Source: a virus. Taken from it: a stretch of DNA of 64,000 nt. The notes below the pieces were generated by a model, which saw only the letters and a program-made list of their open reading frames with translations, ran no database searches and was not told the DNA's origin. Of the stretch, positions 58,332 through 64,000 are shown one piece after another. The translations under genes were made by a program, and so were the position numbers. Location of the stretch: IMG/VR virus record IMGVR_UViG_3300042691_016049, positions 1-64,000 of that record. One strand, given 5' to 3'. How positions within the stretch are numbered: position 1 is the stretch's first letter; each line of letters opens with the position of its first letter.

Positions 58332-58499
58332 ATGGAAAAGCCCAATGTGGCAGTTGATCCTGAAACTACTTGGGCTAGAATCAAAAAGTGGCCAAGCGCC
58401 GTCCTTGCAGAGTTTGCCATCCGTATCCAAGTCGAACTCCATGAAAGAGCCGAGCATCAAAAAAGAAAAAGATCAAAGCGCAGTAGAAAAGCTGGTTAA
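58332..58499 (+). CDS. 55-residue basic protein
   Basis: ATG at 58332 to TAA at 58497-58499. Amphipathic helix (WPSAVLAEFAIRIQVELHE) and a strongly basic tail (KRKRSKRSRKAG). It overlaps the endolysin start by 59 nt. Accepted on composition; an upstream extension of the endolysin frame is the alternative use of this DNA. Confidence 0.5.
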   Translation: MEKPNVAVDPETTWARIKKWPSAVLAEFAIRIQVELHERAEHQKRKRSKRSRKAG

Positions 58500-58998
58500 A
58501 ATAGCACTGTCTCAAGTTGGTGTTAAAGAGTCTGGCGGAAACAACAACGGGGCAAAGATCCGCAAGTATCAGACTGCTACCAATCTAAAACCAGCTTCTT
58601 GGCCATGGTGCGCTGCGTTTACGGGATGGGTTATACAGGAATGGCTTAAAGATCCAGAGGTGGTCAAATGGTTGGGGCTTAAGGTTATGACCCCAGAAAA
58701 GTGGAGGCCCAAGACAGCCGCCGCATTTGGATATATTAAATGGGCCAAAGACCGCCCCGCCACCACCAAGGTATTGGGCGAGAGGGACAGGCCGCAAGTC
58801 GGTGATCTGGTTGTGTTTGATTTCTCCCATATTGGTATTGTTACCAAGGTGAATGCTAAAAATTTTCAGTGCGTGGAGGGCAATACCAATGGCAGGGGAG
58901 ATCGAGATTCCGTTTCTGGTGACGGCGTTTGGCTAAAAACCAGAACTCCTTCACTTGTAAGATGTTACATTAGAATCAACCCATCAACAGCAGTATGA
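58441..58998 (+). CDS. CHAP-type endolysin
   Basis: A peptidoglycan hydrolase for cell lysis, 185 residues from ATG 58441. The CHAP amidase/endopeptidase signature is present: Cys57 in WPWCAAF, His130 in FSHIGIV and Glu146 in VEGNT. An in-frame ATG at 58303 would add 46 residues with a hydrophobic patch, but most of that DNA codes for another small protein. Holin-like genes precede it. Confidence 0.82.
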   Translation: MKEPSIKKEKDQSAVEKLVKIALSQVGVKESGGNNNGAKIRKYQTATNLKPASWPWCAAFTGWVIQEWLKDPEVVKWLGLKVMTPEKWRPKTAAAFGYIKWAKDRPATTKVLGERDRPQVGDLVVFDFSHIGIVTKVNAKNFQCVEGNTNGRGDRDSVSGDGVWLKTRTPSLVRCYIRINPSTAV

Positions 58999-59150
58999 AA
59001 GACGGCGAAAAACCCCGAAAGAAAAAGAACTACCGTAGGCCCGAAGCCAGAGAGTGCCCCTACTGTGGCTCAAAAAATATTGAACAAACGTCAATCAAGC
59101 ATGTCGGAGTAGTCAAGACATGCAAGAATTGCAGAGAACAAATCGACTGA
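58995..59150 (+). CDS. 51-residue zinc-ribbon protein
   Basis: ATG at 58995 overlaps the endolysin stop by four bases. CPYCGS and CKNC give a four-Cys zinc ribbon after a basic N-terminus (KPRKKKNYRR), suggesting nucleic-acid binding. Confidence 0.7.
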   Translation: MKDGEKPRKKKNYRRPEARECPYCGSKNIEQTSIKHVGVVKTCKNCREQID

Positions 59151-59151
59151 T

Positions 59152-59415
59152 ATGGCATCTCATGACAAGAGACTCCAGAAGGTATTGGACAAGCTGTGTC
59201 GCGATTTGGTTGAATACTTTGATTCGGGCTTTGTCGTTGCCACTTTTCAAGATGGCGGAGAAACCAAGAATGCATTCGTCAAGTTTGGTAATGATTACGC
59301 TATTGAGGGCATTGTATCCAACATCCATGACATCCTTTATGGGCAGGAAGAGGATGGGGACGATGACGATGACTTGGATGACGGGGACTTGAAAAAGGTT
59401 ATCAAAGACTCTTAA
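59152..59415 (+). CDS. Acidic-tailed hypothetical protein, 87 residues
   Basis: Alpha/beta core followed by an acidic run (EEDGDDDDDLDDGD). Starts one base after the previous stop. Function unknown. Confidence 0.65.
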   Translation: MASHDKRLQKVLDKLCRDLVEYFDSGFVVATFQDGGETKNAFVKFGNDYAIEGIVSNIHDILYGQEEDGDDDDDLDDGDLKKVIKDS

Positions 59416-59435
59416 CAACCACACTAACACAATAC

Positions 59436-60038
59436 ATGACTACAGTATACATCTGTGGCCCTATGCGCGGCCACAAGAACCTCAATCATCCTGCATTCTT
59501 TGAGGCCGAAGAGGCCCTAATGAAGGCGGGGCACAAAGTAATCAATCCAGCAAGGATGGATCAAGACCTTGGGCTAGATCCCCACAACTCCCAGATGGAC
59601 AGCAAGTTCATTGAAGAAGCTGCCAGAAGAGATATTGATGCGGTTTTTGAATGCGACGAGGTGGTACTCCTTCCCAAATGGGAGAAGTCCAAGGGGGCTA
59701 GAGCGGAAGTGGCTGTTGCCCAATGGCTGGAAAAACCCTTGCGCCTTTATCCATCAATGGTTAGATTGGAAAAAGAAGATGTGTGCGACATTGCCAAGCG
59801 CCTTACTTCCTATGATCGCCAAACAGACTATGGAAGTCCGATTGAAGACTTTACCAAACAGGCCAAAATGTGGGGGGCCATTCTCGGAACCAATGTAACC
59901 ACGCAACAAATTGCCATGTGCATGATTGCCGTTAAACTTTCCAGACTCACCAATTCGCCCCGTCATCGCGACTCAGTCGCAGACATCTGTGGGTATGCGC
60001 GGTGTTTAGATCTTTGCAACCAAGCAACCTCTCTATGA
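59436..60038 (+). CDS. DUF4406-like nucleotide deoxyribosyltransferase-fold protein with DUF6378-like tail
   Basis: A 200-residue protein. The N-terminal 110 residues (VYICGPMRGH and VINPAR) match the DUF4406 type, related to nucleoside 2-deoxyribosyltransferases. The C-terminal 85 residues (AKMWGAILG, ALCMIAVKLSRL-like and RDSVADICGYARC) match a small domain seen alone in many phages (DUF6378). A nucleotide-metabolism role is inferred. Confidence 0.7.
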   Translation: MTTVYICGPMRGHKNLNHPAFFEAEEALMKAGHKVINPARMDQDLGLDPHNSQMDSKFIEEAARRDIDAVFECDEVVLLPKWEKSKGARAEVAVAQWLEKPLRLYPSMVRLEKEDVCDIAKRLTSYDRQTDYGSPIEDFTKQAKMWGAILGTNVTTQQIAMCMIAVKLSRLTNSPRHRDSVADICGYARCLDLCNQATSL

Positions 60039-60823
60039 GTAAAAAAATAGCAGTCCTATCGGACTTCCACTGCGGACATAAGGTCGGTTTAACCCCTAGG
60101 GGATATCTCCCCGAAGAACCAGCAGAAGAGCGGTCACGCTGGGTTAATGCCAATAAAGCCTACTACAACTGGTACAACCAGAATATCCGCAAGAACGGCC
60201 CCTACGATATCATTTTTCTGAATGGAGATCTCGTAGACGGCACTGGTAAAAAGTCGGGCGGAACCGAACAAATCACCACCGACATGGAGGAGCAGTGTGA
60301 TATGGCGGTCAAGATCATCCGCGAAATCCCGAAAACCAAAAACTGCAAAATAGTTATCACTAGGGGAACCCCCTACCATACAGGGGATGCGGAGGACTGG
60401 GAAAACATTATCGCAGAACGTGTAGACGCCGCAATCGGAGAGCATGAGTGGGTGGACGTAGAGGGGGTTATATTTGACCTTAAACACCATCCAGCAGGCT
60501 CAAGCGGCATTCCCCATGGTCGGCATAGCGGAGTGGCCAGAGACCGCCTCTGGAACCTTATATGGGCCGAAAAAGAACTACAGCCAAAGGGAGACATCTT
60601 TATCCGATCCCACGTTCATTATCATAACTTCGCAGGAGGCCCAGACTGGCTGGCCATGACCACCCCAGCCTTACAGGGATTTGGCTCCCGTTTCGGATCC
60701 AGACGTTGCACGGGCATTGTTGATTTCGGATTTGTAATTTTCACCGTAAACAAAGGAACATACACATGGCAACCCATCATAGCAAAACTGGAAGAGCAAA
60801 AAGCTCCAATGATAAAATTGTAG
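60035..60823 (+). CDS. Calcineurin-like metallophosphoesterase
   Basis: A 262-residue protein; ATG at 60035 shares four bases with the previous stop. The two-metal site is visible: SDFHCGH (D10, H12), NGDLVDG, RGTPYHTGD in place of GNHD, and RSHVHYHNF. The replaced GNH motif is a notable change. Substrates of phage members are unknown; nucleic acids or nucleotides are likely. Confidence 0.8.
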   Translation: MSKKIAVLSDFHCGHKVGLTPRGYLPEEPAEERSRWVNANKAYYNWYNQNIRKNGPYDIIFLNGDLVDGTGKKSGGTEQITTDMEEQCDMAVKIIREIPKTKNCKIVITRGTPYHTGDAEDWENIIAERVDAAIGEHEWVDVEGVIFDLKHHPAGSSGIPHGRHSGVARDRLWNLIWAEKELQPKGDIFIRSHVHYHNFAGGPDWLAMTTPALQGFGSRFGSRRCTGIVDFGFVIFTVNKGTYTWQPIIAKLEEQKAPMIKL

Positions 60824-61056
60824 TCCCGTCATGGGATGAGGTATGGGACTCGTTTGATATCCGAAACCAAAAGACCACCATTGAGGCGATGAACGCCGAA
60901 GGATGGAGAACAGTAGATCAGGTAATACAAAAAACTGGACTATCAAGCCCTCGCATTTACAACATGATGCGAGAGGGAAAGTTTGAAGCAGTCAAAAAAA
61001 AGGTTTTCCATGCTGGAAAAACCAGAGACATTAACTTTGTCAGGCCGAAACTTTAA
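60766..61056 (+). CDS. Small DNA-binding protein, 96 residues
   Basis: The C-terminal part has a helix-turn-helix-like segment (RTVDQVIQKTGLSSPRIYNMM) and a basic end. It overlaps the phosphoesterase by 58 nt and the minus-strand glycosyltransferase tail to tail by 17 nt. Possibly a regulator. Confidence 0.6.
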   Translation: MATHHSKTGRAKSSNDKIVVPSWDEVWDSFDIRNQKTTIEAMNAEGWRTVDQVIQKTGLSSPRIYNMMREGKFEAVKKKVFHAGKTRDINFVRPKL

Positions 61057-61876
61057 GATCGCCAGTTTTGGTATCGAAAGTTTTGTAAAGTTTGTATAAA
61101 GCCTCTGGGTTGTGGCGACCAAGAGAGTCAATTGTCCTGCTCATTGTATCCACTCTTGATTTGCCGCCCATTAGGTGACAATACCCCTTGCGTTCGGCAT
61201 CGTCTTCAATGCTGTTGTTGTCCAAAAATGTCATTACTGGTATTTCGTTTTTATTGGCAAATGCAGTAAAGCAAAACTGCTCATATATTATAGCTTGTCC
61301 ACTGAACGGCCTTCCGTTGCCAGCACAGCCAAAAATATCCTGACAATATTGGTGGCATTTTTCCAAATCAAAACATCCAAAAAGACCCATATTGTGTTGT
61401 GTCCACAGTTTTTGGGTTGCCCTTTCTTCGGCATATTCTGGAAAAATGTGGCCATTATTTTTGGCCATAAAGTAAACAGACCTAATATGATCCTGTTTGT
61501 CTGATGACGATTCCAAGTTTTGTGTTAAAAAGCCAGAGTTCCAGAGTTCTAAATTTGGATTTTTGTAAATAAAAACATCATGGTCAATGTGCAGAAACGG
61601 TTCGGATTGTTGTGAATAAGACATTATCTTATTCATTTGCCAGTTGTAATCTCCGAACTGTTGACAATTCTGGTGAACTATAGACACATCGCTAAACAGT
61701 TCAGACAAAAACTCCCCCATATCTGGAGTTGTTCTTATTTCAATATTGTTAAAATATTGTTTAGACAGAGTGACCGACAGCAGCAGACAGGCTCTGTCGA
61801 AAAATTTATTACAGAAAAAGCTGTTTGGAATATAAGATCCAACGTCTTCAAAAATTGCGGTGTATACAAGTTTCAT
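61040..61876 (-). CDS. Putative glycosyltransferase
   Basis: A 278-residue protein. FLHIDHDVFIYK (about residues 94-105) is a DxD-type metal and nucleotide-sugar site of GT-A enzymes, and the following region (LWTQHNMGLFGCFD) resembles the acceptor loop. AT-rich compared with nearby genes. The acceptor is unknown. It overlaps the upstream gene by four bases. Confidence 0.6.
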   Translation of the reverse strand: MKLVYTAIFEDVGSYIPNSFFCNKFFDRACLLLSVTLSKQYFNNIEIRTTPDMGEFLSELFSDVSIVHQNCQQFGDYNWQMNKIMSYSQQSEPFLHIDHDVFIYKNPNLELWNSGFLTQNLESSSDKQDHIRSVYFMAKNNGHIFPEYAEERATQKLWTQHNMGLFGCFDLEKCHQYCQDIFGCAGNGRPFSGQAIIYEQFCFTAFANKNEIPVMTFLDNNSIEDDAERKGYCHLMGGKSRVDTMSRTIDSLGRHNPEALYKLYKTFDTKTGDLKVSA

Positions 61877-62112
61877 GGTATTGTTCCTAGTGCCGATCCA
61901 GATCCTATTGAAATATTAAGTGCCGAGATGTAATTTGTTGTCTGATCCATTTGCCTTGATGTCAGGTCAAATAGCTTCTCTGAAAAAACAAGCCTAGATC
62001 CTTGTGGCCCGCTCGGAGCATATGGACTGTTTCCCCGAATAAACGCTTGAGGGTCTTTTGTTCCAAGGCCAACAAATGCTGGACTAGCTTTATATTGTGG
62101 CAACCCATCCAT
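61873..62112 (-). CDS. Hypothetical protein, 79 residues
   Basis: Pro/Ser/Gly-rich first half (SPYAPSGPQGSRL) and a helix in the second. It lies 8 bp from the large virion-type gene upstream and overlaps the glycosyltransferase start by four bases. Possibly a minor virion protein. Confidence 0.55.
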   Translation of the reverse strand: MDGLPQYKASPAFVGLGTKDPQAFIRGNSPYAPSGPQGSRLVFSEKLFDLTSRQMDQTTNYISALNISIGSGSALGTIP

Positions 62113-62120
62113 TATATCAT

Positions 62121-64000
62121 TTAGACGTATTCGCTGGTTATGTGTGCAATAACAGCCGTGATTCTTACCAATCCATATTTATAAGATTGTGAATCTATGC
62201 TGACAATGAAGTTGCCAGTTGGAAACTGTGGATAATTTGTTGCATTAGCCGTCTTTGGATAAAAATCTATTTCGTTGCTTGTGATGTCGGCAAACGCACT
62301 GACGTTGAACGGAGGTTCAACGGGAATCATTACACCGCTGGGCAATGTGTTGTATCCAAGTGATGGAGCGTTTCCAAATCTTATAAGGCTATAAGTGTAC
62401 CAATTTTCATTGGTTGGCGAGCCAGTTCCAAATATCCTGTTGAACGTAAGGCTTGCGTGGAGTGTAGGCGGAATATTGATGATGGAGGTTTGAAGAGATG
62501 TATCATAGCTTCCAGAAGAAGAAAGCCCGCTTCCACTTGATGACGATGTCTGTGATCTTTGTTGTCTATGAGATATGTTGGCCCCATTAAGCGTGATTGT
62601 TACTGGTTCTGGCTTGATTGATGGCCATAGTGACGCTCCAGTTTTGGCCATGATTTGGGCCATCGTGGAATTATTCCTGTCCAAAAAGAAAACATAACGT
62701 GTTGCGGGAACCGTTCCTGTATACCCGTTGATAATATTTGGCCTTACGGAATATGTAAGGCTTGCAGAAGCTTGTGCCGAAGCATTGAAGTCGTTTCCAA
62801 CGCCCTGTCCAGCGCCAGTAGATTTGCTGTATGTTTTGATTATATCAACTGATACAAGCCGATCTGGAAGATTGACGTTTACAAAATCCGCAATTTGCCA
62901 TTCTTGATTCAGTGCCGCATCCCGAAATTCTGAAATATCAAAATTCCTTTTTATGGAATGGAATACATCTCTTGGCTGGATCTCTGTCCTCGGATCTCCT
63001 ACTCCAGTATTTGGTTCTACAAATTGCTGCGTGAACGGGAATACAATATCCAGTTCTTCATCATAGCTTTGTCCAGTAAGCTCTGGCGGCGAAGATAGCT
63101 CAACCTCTCTGGTAACAAACTTTCCGTCACCCAACGCCTCTTTTTCGGCTGTCACCGTTCCATAAGCTGGAGATATATTTACAGAAGCGCCATAGCGTTC
63201 TGTGACTTGGGCAATGCCACCGCCCAGTTCTGTGGTATAGGCTTCTCCTTGGACAACACCTTCAGCCGCTGGATCGCGTTCTTCAGTTCTTACCCTTTTG
63301 ACAAACTCTGTTACTTGTTGTTCTGATTTGGAAATTTCGCTTCCCGCCAAAGTAATTGAGCTTCCAACATTTCCAGCAACGGATCGCTCAACAACGGTGG
63401 ACGGAACATTGGCCCTAAACTTTTGGGGAGTAACATCTGGTTTCTCAAGGCTTAGTGATTTGCCCTCAAAAACACTGGGCGAGTCTACAATGCGCTCAAC
63501 AAGCGATTCTGCGTCTTCGCGAGAAGCCTCAACCGTTCTTGTTGCCGTTGGGTTTGGCGCGATGTAGTCCAAGGCCGCTTTGCGTTGCGTTGTGACCGTG
63601 ACAAGCTGTCCTTGTTCGTTTGTTACATTACCAATAAGTTGCGGCCCATCTACGGAATATGTCTGAACAATCTTAAATAAAAGAAATTCGTTGTATGGTT
63701 CGTAAGAAGTTTGGGTTATAACCCCATCAACATTCTCAAGGCTTCCAACCTCTTCGCCAGTTGGAACAAACAATTGACGGCGTTCTTGGACGGCTCCGCG
63801 AGAAGCATCGTAAAAATCCCGATCCCGAATCGGAAACAGAGAATTACCATCATCGTCAGTCTTGATCGACCAAGATTCCTCAATCTCGGTATAGACAATG
63901 GCTGAACCCTCGCGGGCTTCGTAGGTAACACGTTTGTCAGCGGCAAGGCTGGCTACCTGTCCTTCGTTTTTTACAGAGCGGCGTCTGCCTTGAATCGGGC
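62121..64000 (-). CDS. Large virion-type protein, truncated by the window edge
   Basis: The reading frame runs without a stop from 62121 to the right edge, at least 626 residues. The apparent start at 63773 is a TTG with open frame before it, so the true start lies outside. The protein is beta-rich, with Thr, Ser, Val and Gln, has a low-complexity Ser run (QTSSSSGSGLSSSG), and charged acidic residues in its first part. No catalytic motif is seen. A tail or surface structural protein is the most likely role. Confidence 0.6.
   Translation of the reverse strand, partial: PIQGRRRSVKNEGQVASLAADKRVTYEAREGSAIVYTEIEESWSIKTDDDGNSLFPIRDRDFYDASRGAVQERRQLFVPTGEEVGSLENVDGVITQTSYEPYNEFLLFKIVQTYSVDGPQLIGNVTNEQGQLVTVTTQRKAALDYIAPNPTATRTVEASREDAESLVERIVDSPSVFEGKSLSLEKPDVTPQKFRANVPSTVVERSVAGNVGSSITLAGSEISKSEQQVTEFVKRVRTEERDPAAEGVVQGEAYTTELGGGIAQVTERYGASVNISPAYGTVTAEKEALGDGKFVTREVELSSPPELTGQSYDEELDIVFPFTQQFVEPNTGVGDPRTEIQPRDVFHSIKRNFDISEFRDAALNQEWQIADFVNVNLPDRLVSVDIIKTYSKSTGAGQGVGNDFNASAQASASLTYSVRPNIINGYTGTVPATRYVFFLDRNNSTMAQIMAKTGASLWPSIKPEPVTITLNGANISHRQQRSQTSSSSGSGLSSSGSYDTSLQTSIINIPPTLHASLTFNRIFGTGSPTNENWYTYSLIRFGNAPSLGYNTLPSGVMIPVEPPFNVSAFADITSNEIDFYPKTANATNYPQFPTGNFIVSIDSQSYKYGLVRITAVIAHITSEYV

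Noticed and set aside
1-64000. CRISPR arrays, insertion sequences, tRNA genes, integrase
   Set aside because: No regularly spaced repeats, transposase motifs, tRNA arms or recombinase motifs were seen on reading both strands.

Overview
The window is a 64 kb piece of a tailed double-stranded DNA phage genome, or possibly an integrated prophage. The evidence is a DnaG-type primase, a DnaB-type helicase, a large terminase, a 756-residue portal protein, an acidic scaffold, a major capsid protein, a fibre cluster and a lysis cassette. No tail tube, sheath or tape-measure gene was recognised, and a 2922-residue polyvalent protein sits with the virion genes. This fits a podovirus-like particle best, by inference. 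The host cannot be named. The fibre proteins carry TNLGLG-type repeats and Sec-type signal peptides, and there is a probable lipoprotein, so a Gram-negative host is favoured; Verrucomicrobiota or relatives is a guess from protein style only. No tRNA, CRISPR array, insertion sequence or integrase was seen.

Layout. (1) 1-12294, plus strand: a glycosyltransferase-like gene, three virion-associated genes and the giant polyvalent protein. (2) 12291-23389, minus strand: a cassette of one unknown protein, two methyltransferases and one GT9-like protein, then the primase, then about twenty very small overlapping genes, a DUF932 protein and a GP88-like protein. (3) 23390-25107: a divergent control region, three plus-strand genes including an HNH nuclease, a strong terminator and about 360 bp of non-coding DNA. 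(4) 25229-32144, minus strand: about 29 small early-type genes, most joined by 4-base stop/start overlaps, including a dCMP deaminase, a nuclease-like protein, an HExxH protein and several 27-59 residue proteins. (5) 32145-32970: about 800 bp without a gene, containing a densely folded candidate RNA of about 670 nt ending in a terminator-like helix and T-run. (6) 32971-61056, mostly plus strand: an intein-interrupted gene, helicase, terminase, fibres, portal, scaffold, capsid, lysis genes and a phosphoesterase. (7) 61040-64000, minus strand: a glycosyltransferase-like gene and a large gene running off the right edge.

How the genes work together. The two long leftward blocks look like early and replication functions: nucleotide metabolism, nucleases, primase and many host-takeover-sized proteins. 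The rightward block packages DNA, builds the particle and lyses the cell. The small terminase candidate reads away from the large terminase across a 28 bp gap. Four transcription units show TTGACA-like promoters placed so that the start codon falls at or next to the predicted first transcribed base, which suggests leaderless mRNAs. Internal genes rely on overlaps and local ribosome binding sites.

The most unusual elements are the large structured RNA candidate at 32301-32970, the LAGLIDADG intein inside an unrecognised protein, secretion signals on three proteins of the late region, and repeated stable hairpins at unit boundaries in the leftward block.
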